Source of the DNA: JANXQG01 sp037147235
Lineage (GTDB): Bacteria; Planctomycetota; Planctomycetia; Pirellulales; Thermoguttaceae
Length of the DNA: 56,299 nt
Direction of reading: 5' to 3'
Assembly: GCA_037147235.1 (NCBI GenBank)
Contig: JBAWVO010000003.1
Coordinates: forward strand, 1 to 56,299
In this document: positions 7,707-16,775 of the stretch, in pieces
How the letters are laid out: each line of letters starts with the position of its first letter
Position numbering within the stretch: position 1 is the stretch's first letter
Notes under the pieces: model-generated
The model's database searches: none
What the model was told of the DNA's origin: nothing
What the model saw: the letters and a program-made list of their open reading frames with translations, nothing else
Made by a program: the position numbers and the translations under genes

Positions 7707-10700
7707 TCAGGCACGGGGTACCTGACCCGAAGGACTACTCGTAAGCACTGTTTCATGAGGATGGGCGTCGGGTTCGTGATGCAATCGACTGGCGCGGAAG
7801 AAATTTGTGCGGTCGAGTACCTTCTCCTGAAAAGTCTCGAGGTAGAGATAAATCACCGGTGTGATGTAAAGGGTGATGAACTGCGATACGACCAACCCGC
7901 CGACGATCACCAGTCCCAACGGTCGGCGCGAGGCACCATCGGTCCCGAATCCCAAGGCGATCGGTACCGCGCCGATGACCGCGGCCAGCGTGGTCATGAT
8001 GATCGGGCGGAAGCGGTCCATGCTGGCATCATGGATCGCCCGCTCAGCCGTCTCGCCGCGCGCGATCCGCTGCGTGGCGAAGTCGACGATCATAATGCCA
8101 TTCTTCTTCACGATTCCCATGAGCATGAACATGCCCACGAACGCATACAGCGACGCTTGCTCGGAAAAGATGTGCAAGGTCAACAGTCCGCCGACCAGGG
8201 CGACTGGCAAGCTGGAAAGCACGGTCAGCGGATGCAAGTAGCTTTCGTACAGAATTGCCAGGATCACGTACATCACGAACACTGCGAGGATCATGAGCAT
8301 CGTCAGGTCGCGGACTGTGTCGCGGAAGGTTAGGGCTTCGCCTTGCAAGCTGCCGCGAACCGAGGCCGGCACAACTTCGGCCGCGGTGCGCTCAATGAAG
8401 GAGGTCGCGTCACCCAGCGCCACGCCAGGCACCAAGTTGAAAAATATCGTCACGCTGGTGAACTGATTCAAATGATTGACGGCTTGCGGGCCGAGCGTGG
8501 TCTTCCACTTGACCAACGCGTTGAGCGGGACCATGTTACGTCCATCGTCCGACTTGATATACAGCAACGAAAGATCCTCGGGCTTCGAGCGGCCGGAGTC
8601 CTCGACTTCGAGGATCACCTGGTACTGGTCCTCGGGCTTCTTAATCAGGTACAGGTAATTCTGCGAATAGGCGTTGCGAAGCAAGGCCAGAATCCGTGAC
8701 TCGGATACGCCGTAGGTCTTGGCTTGATCGCGAAGAATCTCGATATCCAGGTTGGGCGTGTTATTGAAGAAGTCCGAGGAAACCGTGGCAAAGCCGGGAA
8801 ACATGCGCAATTTATCCAGCAGCTTCGTGCCCACCTCGTACACCTGCTCAGGCTTGACTCCCGAGACCGAGTACGCATACTGTCCCTGATTACGATTCGT
8901 GGCACCGGTGCTGATCTCCAGGACCGGGAAAGGCCGCATGAACGCCAGCACACCGGGTATCTCCGCGGCACCGCCCATTAATTGACCAGCTACCGCAGCG
9001 ATCGGAGCGCGCTGGTCGGGCGGTGTCAGGAACGCCAGCAGGAACCCCTGATTCGACGCCAGGAACTGCCCGTTGCCGGTCATGGTGAAGGTCATTCCTA
9101 CTGCCGGATTGGTGTGCAGCACCTCTTCGGTCTTGTCTTGCAGGGTGTGCATCTGTTGCGGCGACGAGCCTTCGCGACCAATCAACACGCCCCAGATGAA
9201 GCTGCTATCGCCGATGGGCAGGAACGTCTTGGGCACGATCATGAACAGCCACAGCGTGCCGCCCAGGCAGGAAATCCAAATGAGCACCGAGATCCAGCGA
9301 TGCCGCAGGAACCAGGTTAGCGAACGTCCATAAATGCTCAACACCCGACGTTCTACGCCACCGATGACGCGTTCCATCCACGTGCGTTTCGCACTATGGC
9401 TGCGATCGGCTAGCAAGCGGGCGCACATCAGGGGAGTCAACGTCAGTGATACGAGACCCGAGGAGAAGATGGCTATCACGATCGTCACCGCGAACTCGCG
9501 AAATACCCGCCCCACAAGCCCCGACATCAACACCAGCGGCAGGAATACTGCCGCCAGCGAGACGGTCATCGACAGAATCGTGAAACTGATCTCCCGGGCG
9601 CTGTGCAGGGACGCAACCAGCGCCGATTCGCCATGCTCCATTCGCCGCACCGTATTTTCCAGGAATACGATAGCGTCGTCCACTAAAAAACCGATCGCCA
9701 GTGTGAGGGCCATAAGCGAAAGATTGTCAAGACTATAACCTAGCATCCGCATGGCGACAAAGGTCAACAGCAACGAAAGTGGCATCGCCACGACAGGAAT
9801 CAGCGTGTCGGCGACCCGGCCAAGGAAGAGAAAAATCACGATCACCACCAACACGAAGGCGATAACCAGAGTTTCCCGCACATCCTTGACACTGTTGACG
9901 ATCGTCTGTGAGCGGTCGTAGATCGGCATCAACCGCACCGAGCCAGGCAACTCGCTGCTGATCAAAGGCAGCAGGTCGCGGACACTTTTGGCCACTTCCA
10001 CCGCATTCGCCCCCGCCTGCCGGAACACCGCCACAACGACCGTGGCCGACGGTACTTCATAGCCGCGAGCCCAGAACCGCATGTTGACCCGTTCGTCCTG
10101 CACGGAATCGATCGCCCGGGCCACGTCGCGAAGATAGATCGGCAGGCCGCCCTTCGTGCCAACGATAAGTTTGTTGTATTCCTCGGCCCGTTCGAGTTGA
10201 CCGTGCGGACGCAGTAGCGTGGTGCCGCCAGCACCGTCGAACTGGCCTGCCCCGGTATAGCTCGTGCCGTTGCGAACGGCGTCGGCCACGTCATCGACCG
10301 TAATCCCACGGGCCGCCATCGCCGAGGGATCGGCCTTGATTCGCACCGCCGACTTCGTGCCATAAACATCCACGCGGCTGACGCCCGGCAAAATGCTGAT
10401 CCGCTGGCCGACTTGCGTGCTGCCGTAGTCATAGACCTGACCGGCGGTGACCGAGTTGCTCGTCAGCCCGATGTACATGATCGGCTGGTCGTTGGGATTG
10501 GTCTTTGAAAAGGTTGGCGGCGAAGGCAGATCGACGGGCAGGCTCCCCGTGGCGCGATTGATGGCCGTCTGCACGTCGGTGGCGGCCGCGTCGATGCTCT
10601 TCTCCAACGTGAATTGCAACGTGAGGCTCGTAAAACCCTGATTGCTCGTGCTGGTGACGACCTCCAATCCGTTGATTTGCATGAACTGCCGCTCGAGTGG

Positions 10701-10895
10701 CGTGGCGATGTTGTTGGCCATCGTCTCGGGGCTCGCGCCAGGATACGCCACCCCCACCTGGATTACCGGGTAATCGACGGCGGGCAGATCGTTCACCGGC
10801 AATTGCAGGTAACAAAGTACGCCGAAGAAAACCACCGAGAGGGTGAGGACCGCAGTCATCACCGGGCGACGAATGAACGGTTCCGACAGGTTCAT
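7707..10895 (-). CDS. RND efflux pump inner-membrane subunit (AcrB/MdtB type)
   Basis: At 1062 residues it has full RND length. It opens with the conserved MNLSEPFIRRPVMTAVL segment, then a large periplasmic domain, the central membrane bundle with the proton-relay Asp pair in FLVDDAIVFLEN, a second periplasmic domain and a final bundle. It forms a tripartite, proton-driven exporter with the adaptor encoded just upstream, whose stop overlaps this start by four bases (ATGA). The outer-membrane partner is not in this window. The substrate class (drug/HAE1) is inferred from family resemblance. Confidence 0.9.
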   Translation of the reverse strand: MNLSEPFIRRPVMTAVLTLSVVFFGVLCYLQLPVNDLPAVDYPVIQVGVAYPGASPETMANNIATPLERQFMQINGLEVVTSTSNQGFTSLTLQFTLEKSIDAAATDVQTAINRATGSLPVDLPSPPTFSKTNPNDQPIMYIGLTSNSVTAGQVYDYGSTQVGQRISILPGVSRVDVYGTKSAVRIKADPSAMAARGITVDDVADAVRNGTSYTGAGQFDGAGGTTLLRPHGQLERAEEYNKLIVGTKGGLPIYLRDVARAIDSVQDERVNMRFWARGYEVPSATVVVAVFRQAGANAVEVAKSVRDLLPLISSELPGSVRLMPIYDRSQTIVNSVKDVRETLVIAFVLVVIVIFLFLGRVADTLIPVVAMPLSLLLTFVAMRMLGYSLDNLSLMALTLAIGFLVDDAIVFLENTVRRMEHGESALVASLHSAREISFTILSMTVSLAAVFLPLVLMSGLVGRVFREFAVTIVIAIFSSGLVSLTLTPLMCARLLADRSHSAKRTWMERVIGGVERRVLSIYGRSLTWFLRHRWISVLIWISCLGGTLWLFMIVPKTFLPIGDSSFIWGVLIGREGSSPQQMHTLQDKTEEVLHTNPAVGMTFTMTGNGQFLASNQGFLLAFLTPPDQRAPIAAVAGQLMGGAAEIPGVLAFMRPFPVLEISTGATNRNQGQYAYSVSGVKPEQVYEVGTKLLDKLRMFPGFATVSSDFFNNTPNLDIEILRDQAKTYGVSESRILALLRNAYSQNYLYLIKKPEDQYQVILEVEDSGRSKPEDLSLLYIKSDDGRNMVPLNALVKWKTTLGPQAVNHLNQFTSVTIFFNLVPGVALGDATSFIERTAAEVVPASVRGSLQGEALTFRDTVRDLTMLMILAVFVMYVILAILYESYLHPLTVLSSLPVALVGGLLTLHIFSEQASLYAFVGMFMLMGIVKKNGIMIVDFATQRIARGETAERAIHDASMDRFRPIIMTTLAAVIGAVPIALGFGTDGASRRPLGLVIVGGLVVSQFITLYITPVIYLYLETFQEKVLDRTNFFRASRLHHEPDAHPHETVLTSSPSGQVPRA

Positions 10896-12070
10896 GGCTT
10901 CGCCCCGACCGGATTCACAGTTGCCCCGGGCATAACGGCCTGACCTTCGGTAATCACGCGTTCGCCTGCCTTGAGCCCCTTCTCGATCACCACCATGTCG
11001 CCATGCCGCTGACCTGGCGTCACCAGCCGCAACTCGGCCGTAGAATCAGCCTTCAGAACGTATACGAACGGTCCATTTGCCGAAGCTTGCGGAGCACCCG
11101 CAGGAATCAGCACCGCATCCTTTTGAATGTTCAGGATCAATCGCACGCGGACGAATCGCCCGGGCCAGAAATGGTGATCCGAATTAGACAACGCGGCCCG
11201 CAGCTTTACCGTACCCGTGCTCTCATGTACCGTGTTATCGATAAAGGTCAGGTCGCCGGTTCGCGGGTTAGCCGCCTCCTCGGGCAACCACACATCAACC
11301 TTGAGCGTGTGAGCGGCCATGTTCCGCTGCACGGCCGAAAGCTCGTTCTCCGGAACCGTGAAGTCGGCATAGACCGGATCGAGCCGCTCGATGACCAGCA
11401 GCGGATTGGTGGCCATCATGTTGTTGGCAATAACCACATTGCCAATGTCGACCAAGCGGTGGCCCGCTCGGCCCTCGATGGGTGCCGTAATCGAGCAATA
11501 GTCCAGGTTCAGCTTTGCGGTATCCAGTGCCGCCAGGCTGGTAGTCGTCCGGGCTGCAGCCACGGCAACAGCATTCTTCGCTTGGTCAAAATCCTGTTTG
11601 GATACGGCATTGGTGGCCATCAACTTGTCAACTCGCGAGAACTCGGTCTTGGCCAAGTCCAGAATGGCCTGGTTCTGGGCATGGTTGCCCTGGGCCAGAT
11701 TGAGTTGCGCCTGATAGGGACGAGGGTCGATCGTGAACAGCAGATCGCCCTTCTTGAGATCGGCACCGTCGGCGAAATGGATCTTGGTGATTTGTCCGGA
11801 GACCTGCGGCTGTATCGCCACCATCTCACGTGCCACGCATTTGCCGATCTGCTCAATATACACCGGTACGTCACGGTGCTCGGCCACAAAAACCGTCACC
11901 GGTGGCGGCGGCCGCTGAAAATCGGGCATGCCCTCAGTTCTTTTGCACCCCTGCGCGAACAGAAGGCAACCAATCACTACCACGTAATCGGCCATGGAGG
12001 CTGCTTGCGGTATCGAGACCAGGGGTGGCATAGTCAACTTAGTGCGGCGTTTTGGCGGGCCAATCGTCAT
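10892..12070 (-). CDS. RND efflux membrane-fusion lipoprotein (AcrA/MdtA type)
   Basis: The 392-residue periplasmic adaptor carries a lipoprotein signal (VVVIGCLLFAQGC), a biotinyl-lipoyl half-motif (QPQVSGQITKIHFADG), a helical hairpin near 115-190, the second lipoyl half (DYCSITAPIEGRAG) and a beta-barrel domain. It links the RND pump to an outer-membrane channel. It is translationally coupled to the pump gene by a 4-base overlap. The start at 12070 has only a weak ribosome site; 12031 is an alternative that keeps the signal sequence. Confidence 0.88.
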   Translation of the reverse strand: MTIGPPKRRTKLTMPPLVSIPQAASMADYVVVIGCLLFAQGCKRTEGMPDFQRPPPPVTVFVAEHRDVPVYIEQIGKCVAREMVAIQPQVSGQITKIHFADGADLKKGDLLFTIDPRPYQAQLNLAQGNHAQNQAILDLAKTEFSRVDKLMATNAVSKQDFDQAKNAVAVAAARTTTSLAALDTAKLNLDYCSITAPIEGRAGHRLVDIGNVVIANNMMATNPLLVIERLDPVYADFTVPENELSAVQRNMAAHTLKVDVWLPEEAANPRTGDLTFIDNTVHESTGTVKLRAALSNSDHHFWPGRFVRVRLILNIQKDAVLIPAGAPQASANGPFVYVLKADSTAELRLVTPGQRHGDMVVIEKGLKAGERVITEGQAVMPGATVNPVGAKP

Positions 12071-12168
12071 TATCGAGTCTCAATTCATGGGAAGTGTCTT
12101 CTAATGATACTCTACCTTCTCGTCGATGGCGAATCCCGGAAAAATCAGAAAGATAGGATGTGTGCCGC

Positions 12169-12264
12169 CTACGAAATTCTCAACATTTTGTGAGATTTAA
12201 TTGATGGAGTAGTGGTACGGCCGAGTTCGTCGGCGATGCGGCGGATAATGTTTCGTTTGGTCAT
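12169..12264 (-). pseudogene. 5' fragment of an IHF/HU-family gene
   Basis: The frame begins MTKRNIIRRIADELGRT, which matches the start of planctomycete HU/IHF proteins of the MTKKDIVK.IAEE.GLTQ type. After about 17 codons it becomes unrelated sequence and stops at 12169. It is too short to make a DNA-binding fold, so I read it as a truncated remnant. It lies between the RND operon start and the terminator of the intact HU gene, making three HU-type gene starts in the window. Confidence 0.55.
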
Positions 12265-12357
12265 GGTGTGGCTCTTGCGGTAATACCAGGAAGCATGGCA
12301 GTTTCGACCGCCAGCCAACCCGAAGCTGACTCGTGGCCACGGTCGATTTGTAAACAG

Positions 12358-12394
12358 AACGCCCCCGGTTCAGATCGTCTGGATCGGGGGCGTT
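12358..12394 (-). terminator. Hairpin terminator after the HU-like gene
   Basis: A perfect 10-bp stem (AACGCCCCCG / CGGGGGCGTT) encloses a 17-base loop about 23 bases past the HU stop codon. On the minus strand it is followed by CTGTTTAC, which is only moderately T-rich, so termination is likely but not certain. Confidence 0.6.
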
Positions 12395-12416
12395 TGCATG
12401 CACCGAAATTGGTCGG

Positions 12417-12749
12417 TTACTTCGCCATATCTTTCAACATCTTCAAAGCCCGCACCTTAACCTTGTTGTAGGCTGGCTTAGCGGGACGATCCATCAGTTC
12501 GCCTGGCTTGAACGGATTTGGCACACCTTTCTCGGCCTTTCGAGCCGGAACCTGCTTCTTCTCGATCTTCACAAGGCCGGGGATAGTGATTGCCCCAGCA
12601 CCCTTTTTGCCGAGGCTCTTCTCGATTTCGGCAGCCAGAGCATTTAGCACGGCGGCGACCTGCGTCTTGGGCAGTTCGGTGACGGCGGCGATGTTGGCGA
12701 GTAGTTCGGTCTTGGTCAGGGGTTTCGTGGGAGTGGCGGCTTTTGCCAT
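12417..12749 (-). CDS. HU-like DNA-binding protein
   Basis: The 110-residue basic protein is rich in Lys and Ala. Its N-terminal half (LTKTELLANIAAVTELPKTQ) matches the HU/IHF helical dimerisation region, and the GAITIPGLVKIEKKQVPARK segment corresponds to the beta-arm region. It probably binds and bends DNA as a nucleoid protein. The start at 12749 is set by CGGAGGA 7-8 bases upstream; the longer frame to 12860 runs through the promoter. Its promoter and first ~40 codons were copied, with a frameshift, to 3240-3471. Confidence 0.85.
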   Translation of the reverse strand: MAKAATPTKPLTKTELLANIAAVTELPKTQVAAVLNALAAEIEKSLGKKGAGAITIPGLVKIEKKQVPARKAEKGVPNPFKPGELMDRPAKPAYNKVKVRALKMLKDMAK

Positions 12750-12810
12750 GGTTTCTGTCCTCCGTGAGGGGTGATAGGTAAAAAAAGGTGATTGTCCGCA
12801 GGGGATTGCG

Positions 12811-12840
12811 TGATTAGAGCGATTTGGGCGAGAAATGCAA
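12811..12840 (-). promoter_or_regulatory. Candidate promoter of the HU-like gene
   Basis: TTGCAT and TAATCA are separated by 18 bases on the minus strand, about 60 bases before the start codon. The same hexamers and spacing survive in the duplicated copy at 3432-3461, which is the main argument that they matter. The remaining bases to 12969 hold no gene I can see. Confidence 0.5.
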
Positions 12841-12969
12841 GCCCTTTGCCCCGTGGTCATCTGGCTTGTCTGGTGGCATGGTCGCCAACCTCAAGAATCA
12901 GTTCTAAATATCAAGGTCTAATTTGCCATTGGCTGATAGGCATTGTGATCGCATGCCCCTGAATCCAGA

Positions 12970-14046
12970 TTATCGCCCGACCGGCAACTCAAGCTTCCAT
13001 TGATTCTCCCACTTCAGTTGTTGAATCATCCCGTCGTTGTCAAAATGCAGGGGACTGCTCCAATACTGAAAGTCATGTCCCTTGATGCCGTCCGGTCGCG
13101 AACCCCAACGGTCGCCCATCCACAGATAAACAAAACCGGAGGGCGTTGGTAGCGTCGCTACATGCGTCTGTTGGGCCTTGATGATACAGTCGGGCCGGCC
13201 TGTGCCAGGAGAAGTCCAGGGCGACGGCAAGTCCCGTGCAATAACCGACTTGATGTTGATGTTTCCGCGGTAGTTAAACGGTCCCAGCGGCGCATCGGCG
13301 GTGTAAACGCGGGCGCCCGACCCATTGATGCCGAAGCAGCAGGTGTTGTCGAACAACAGGTAGTAGATGCCGTTTCGTTTGAACATGGCCGGGCTTTCGC
13401 AGTTCCCGGCCACGAAGGTACTCGTCTCTTGCGTCGTGCCGAGGTAATCGGGCGTGAGTTTCTCCACACAAATCTGATGGTGGGGAATGGGATCAACCTT
13501 CACGCGGAAATCGCCGCCGACGCCAACGGTATACGCGAGATAACCCGTTCCGTCGTCATCGACAAAAAGCCCCATATCGCCGATACCACGCTTGCTGTAT
13601 TTTAGTCGAACATTTGGATTCTTGATGATGTAAGGCCCGAAGGGACGATCAGCGACGGCCACGCCGTATTGGTTGTCGGCGTTGTACCACATAACGTACT
13701 TACCGCTTTGTTTGTTGAACTTGACGTAGGGTCGGTAATAAGTGCGAGGTGGGGCGTCCTTGAGCATTTCTCCGTGGGCCGTCCACGTGGTCAAGTCGGG
13801 CGAACTGAAGCAGAGGTAGCGATTCGTCTTCCCGAAACCGTCCGTCTTGCCATAGCGAGTTCCGTAGAGATAGAACCGGCCCTCGAAATACTCCAGGCAG
13901 CCGTCGTGGGCGTCACAAATGTTGCCCTGGATGTCGCGACGGGGCTCGTCGTTGCTGATGGTCGTCGTTGCAGCGCGCACCAGGCTTGGTGCCATGCACG
14001 TCAATACCACGGTAACGATGAATGTGCTTCTCATAGTCCTGATCAT
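12970..14046 (-). CDS. Secreted GH43-like five-bladed beta-propeller glycosidase
   Basis: The 358-residue product has a signal peptide (to about residue 25) and the features of the GH43/62 propeller fold: AHDG with candidate base Asp48, a GDMGLFVDDDGTGYLAY blade with the transition-state Asp, and ESPAMFKRNGIYYLLF with the candidate acid Glu. It probably removes arabinose, xylose or galactose units from a polysaccharide; the specificity is not readable. The start at 14046 has AAGGGA 6-7 bases upstream. Its neighbour is a secreted sulfatase, fitting breakdown of a sulfated glycan. Confidence 0.75.
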   Translation of the reverse strand: MIRTMRSTFIVTVVLTCMAPSLVRAATTTISNDEPRRDIQGNICDAHDGCLEYFEGRFYLYGTRYGKTDGFGKTNRYLCFSSPDLTTWTAHGEMLKDAPPRTYYRPYVKFNKQSGKYVMWYNADNQYGVAVADRPFGPYIIKNPNVRLKYSKRGIGDMGLFVDDDGTGYLAYTVGVGGDFRVKVDPIPHHQICVEKLTPDYLGTTQETSTFVAGNCESPAMFKRNGIYYLLFDNTCCFGINGSGARVYTADAPLGPFNYRGNINIKSVIARDLPSPWTSPGTGRPDCIIKAQQTHVATLPTPSGFVYLWMGDRWGSRPDGIKGHDFQYWSSPLHFDNDGMIQQLKWENQWKLELPVGR

Positions 14047-14243
14047 GTATTTCCCTTAAATGTTGCTAGGATAGTGCCCGAGCGATGACTCCGGCCATGT
14101 TGTCACGGGCTGTATGAGATTCCAGTTGCCTAGTTGATTTTACTACTGGGAATCCGGTTTCACAATTCCGCGATCACGCCGTGTCGGCATCTCCCGACAT
14201 TCGGTGCCGCAAGAGCCACCAGCCAATGACCACGATCAAGTCG

Positions 14244-15650
14244 TCACTGATTCAGGAGTCGATTCCTCTGCTTGGCTTTCTTGCCTTTCTTCGACGGCGC
14301 ACCGGGTTCAGCGCCATCATCGTCGCTTCTGCTGTTGCCCCACAAGGGCCGTACCAGGGTGGCGTTCCACGCATCCCACTTCAACTGGAGTTCCTTCAAC
14401 TTCTCAGGCATCGCGGCGGCCAGATCCTTGGTCTCGCCAATGTCGTCCGAGAGGTGGTAGAGCTTCGCGTCCGTGACGGGTTGCTTCCGACCGCCAGTGA
14501 GCGTGTCGGCATTGCTGTCGTAGCGGACGAGCTTGTAGTCGCCGATGCGGATCGCCATCTGTTTGCCGAATCGCCAATACAGTGCATCGTGCGGGGTGCC
14601 GGTCTTCTCTCCGTTCAAGTACGGTAAGAGATTCACGCCATCCAGATTCCAGTCCGGCCTCGCATCTACACCCGCAATGGCCAGTGCCGTGGCACTGAAG
14701 TCGAGTTGAATCACGGGATTGTCATAGACTCCGGGCTTCAGATGGCCCGGCCACGTGACGACGAACGGCACACGAATGCCACCTTCGAGGGTGGTCCGTT
14801 TCGAGCCGCGTAACGGCGTATTACGAGAGCCATTGATGGTCGTGCCGGGCATCGTGGGGCCACCGTTGTCGCTGATGAACACAATCAGTGTATCTTGCTC
14901 CAGCCCGGAGTCAGCCAGCTTCTTGCGCACGGCTCCCACGGCTTCATCCAAGGCGAGTGTCATTGCATTGTAAGTGCGGCGCTGTGTATCGAAGATGCCG
15001 GGGAATTTGGCGAAACGGTCGTCGGTGGCCTGCATCGGCGTATGCACGGCGTTGAAGGCCAGATAGAGGAACCACGGCTTGGCCTTGTGCCGCTCGATGA
15101 ACGCTACGGCCTCGCGGCCGAAGGCGTCGGTCGTATAATCGAGATCCTTTACGGGATTGGTGCCGCGCAAGATACCGGCAGAGCGGAAATAGTCATGGGC
15201 ACCACCAAGGAACCCGAAGAACTCGTCGAAACCGCGCTTCTGCGGATGGAACTGCGGCAACGAGCCGAGGTGCCACTTGCCGACCAGCCCCGTGACGTAA
15301 CCCGCAGCCTTGAGGCGGTCGGCGATGGTGGTTTCGCCTAGCGGAAGGCCGTTGTTGTCGCCGGGATTGAACTCGTGTCCGAAACGGGTCTGGTACCGGC
15401 CTGTCATCAAGCCCGCGCGGGTCGGCGAACAATAGGGCCCCGACACGTAACCGCTGGTGAATCGTACGCCGGAGGTGGCCAACGAATCGACATTGGGCGT
15501 GGGAATGTCCTTGCAGCCCTGGAATCCCACGTCGGCGTAGCCCAAGTCGTCGGCGACGATGAAGAGAATGTTGGGCCTCTTGGGCGGAGCGGCCAGCACC
15601 GAGTAGGGTACTGCCAGGATCACAAACCAGGAAATGATAGGTGTCTTCAT
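14244..15650 (-). CDS. Secreted arylsulfatase-type sulfatase (formylglycine)
   Basis: The 468-residue protein has a signal peptide ending near APPKRP. The alkaline-phosphatase-fold sulfatase motifs are present: metal Asp34/Asp35 in ADDLGYADVG, the modified Cys74 in CSPTR (the C-x-P-x-R formylglycine signature), GKWHLG, and a second metal site in FISDNGGP. It should hydrolyse sulfate esters in the periplasm or outside the cell after activation by a formylglycine-generating enzyme not found here. The C-terminus is a basic Lys-rich tail. Bases 14047-14243 hold no gene. Confidence 0.9.
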   Translation of the reverse strand: MKTPIISWFVILAVPYSVLAAPPKRPNILFIVADDLGYADVGFQGCKDIPTPNVDSLATSGVRFTSGYVSGPYCSPTRAGLMTGRYQTRFGHEFNPGDNNGLPLGETTIADRLKAAGYVTGLVGKWHLGSLPQFHPQKRGFDEFFGFLGGAHDYFRSAGILRGTNPVKDLDYTTDAFGREAVAFIERHKAKPWFLYLAFNAVHTPMQATDDRFAKFPGIFDTQRRTYNAMTLALDEAVGAVRKKLADSGLEQDTLIVFISDNGGPTMPGTTINGSRNTPLRGSKRTTLEGGIRVPFVVTWPGHLKPGVYDNPVIQLDFSATALAIAGVDARPDWNLDGVNLLPYLNGEKTGTPHDALYWRFGKQMAIRIGDYKLVRYDSNADTLTGGRKQPVTDAKLYHLSDDIGETKDLAAAMPEKLKELQLKWDAWNATLVRPLWGNSRSDDDGAEPGAPSKKGKKAKQRNRLLNQ

Positions 15651-15683
15651 AGGTCGGAAACCAGCAGTCGTTCGAGACGTCGC

Positions 15684-15803
15684 TCACTCAGGGGATTTCA
15701 ATAGGCCAATCAATGTCTTTTCGATCATCTCCGGCCTCGCCAAACATTCCTGCCATTTTACCGGAATCCCCGACTCGCCCCAATAGGCCCCGGCAAGCTG
15801 GGG
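15684..15803 (-). pseudogene. DraG-family (ADP-ribosylglycohydrolase) C-terminal fragment, copy A
   Basis: The minus-strand frame reads QLAGAYWGESGIPVKWQ, then ...ARPEMIEKTLIGLL, and stops at 15684. The GQLAGAY.GE.GIP segment is the well-known end of ADP-ribosylglycohydrolases. Nothing upstream continues the domain. A second, clearly related tail lies at 17984-18152, and the two bracket the HEAT-like and SEC-C genes. Confidence 0.75.
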
Positions 15804-15826
15804 TTTGTCGAGGAAGGTAGTCGTAG

Positions 15827-16657
15827 TTACTTCCGCTTACGGTTCCGCTTTTTGGCCTTCTCTTGCTGCTTGCGTTTGGACTTGGCCGTCTTTTCCTTTT
15901 GTCGATCCCGTGGTTCGCGATCTTGAGGCCCCATGCCCAAACCGAATCCCTCCGACGCGGGCCGCGGCGGCTCATCGGGTGCCAGCCCCATGCCGGCCAC
16001 GCCAAGCTCCTGGCGGACCGTACCCCAATAACCACTGATGTCCTCCGTCACTCGGTTCGCCGCGAACGCCCGTTCAATCGTTTCGGCTGCCTCGGTCGCC
16101 TTGAGCCGAGTCAGTTGCGCGACGAGAAAACCGTTGAATTCGTAATCGTTCTCCTCAAAGCGGGCAAGCTGCTCTACCAGGGGGGCGAGGGCTTCGCGGC
16201 GAACCTCCGGGTGTCGCAAGCCGATGTTGCACAGGCCTTCGCCAGCATTTATCCGGGGGTAGAGCCGGTTCTCTGGGTTGTGAATGAAAGTGGCCAAAGC
16301 GGGAATCGCCGGCGGACCGATCATACCTAAGACTACCGGGAAGTCATACATGTGGTATTCGTCGCCGTATTCGTCCAGTCGGTTCTGCAAGGTCAACAGC
16401 GGCTCGACTGCCTCGACTGCGCGAAGTTGGGCCAGCGCACGCCAGGCATGGACTGGTGCCCAACCCGAATCGTCGTCGGGCAAATCCTCCAGGTCCGCCT
16501 GAAGAAGGGTGATATTAATGAGTGCTGGCACATGCTCATTGGTAAGTCCCAAATCTCCGACGTAATCTGGGTCGTCACCTTGCCATTCAACGCCCCACTC
16601 CACCTCTCCCATCTGAAAAAGGCGGTCCAGTGGCGGGACAGGTTTTAGCTCGGACAT
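15827..16657 (-). CDS. HEAT-like repeat protein with basic tail (DUF1186-like)
   Basis: The 276-residue protein contains repeated helical units near residues 60-210 (for example AWRALAQLRAVEAVEPLLTL and GPPAIPALATFI). This resembles the HEAT-like DUF1186 proteins. It ends in a strongly basic tail of about 30 residues (KTAKSKRKQQEKAKKRNRKR) that could bind nucleic acid. No catalytic motif is visible. Its neighbour upstream is a SEC-C protein, and DUF1186-type and SEC-C modules are often found together, so the two may act together; that is inference. Confidence 0.65.
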   Translation of the reverse strand: MSELKPVPPLDRLFQMGEVEWGVEWQGDDPDYVGDLGLTNEHVPALINITLLQADLEDLPDDDSGWAPVHAWRALAQLRAVEAVEPLLTLQNRLDEYGDEYHMYDFPVVLGMIGPPAIPALATFIHNPENRLYPRINAGEGLCNIGLRHPEVRREALAPLVEQLARFEENDYEFNGFLVAQLTRLKATEAAETIERAFAANRVTEDISGYWGTVRQELGVAGMGLAPDEPPRPASEGFGLGMGPQDREPRDRQKEKTAKSKRKQQEKAKKRNRKRK

Positions 16658-16670
16658 TTCTCAACTTCCC

Positions 16671-16766
16671 CTAATCCAGCTTTGTGTTCTTGTACGCCGC
16701 GGAGCGCAAGCACTTGATGCGCTCGAAAAGGTTTGTCAGGGCTTGATCGCGCCGCGGTGCCGCCAT
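16671..16766 (-). CDS. Possible small ORF (31 aa)
   Basis: An open frame MAAPRRDQALTNLFERIKCL... ends KNTKLD, 10 bases after the SEC-C stop and just upstream of the HEAT-like gene. The composition looks coding (basic helix), but there is no clear ribosome site. It may be a small protein or the decayed tail of another gene. Confidence 0.25.
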   Translation of the reverse strand: MAAPRRDQALTNLFERIKCLRSAAYKNTKLD

Positions 16767-16775
16767 CGTGGAAAC

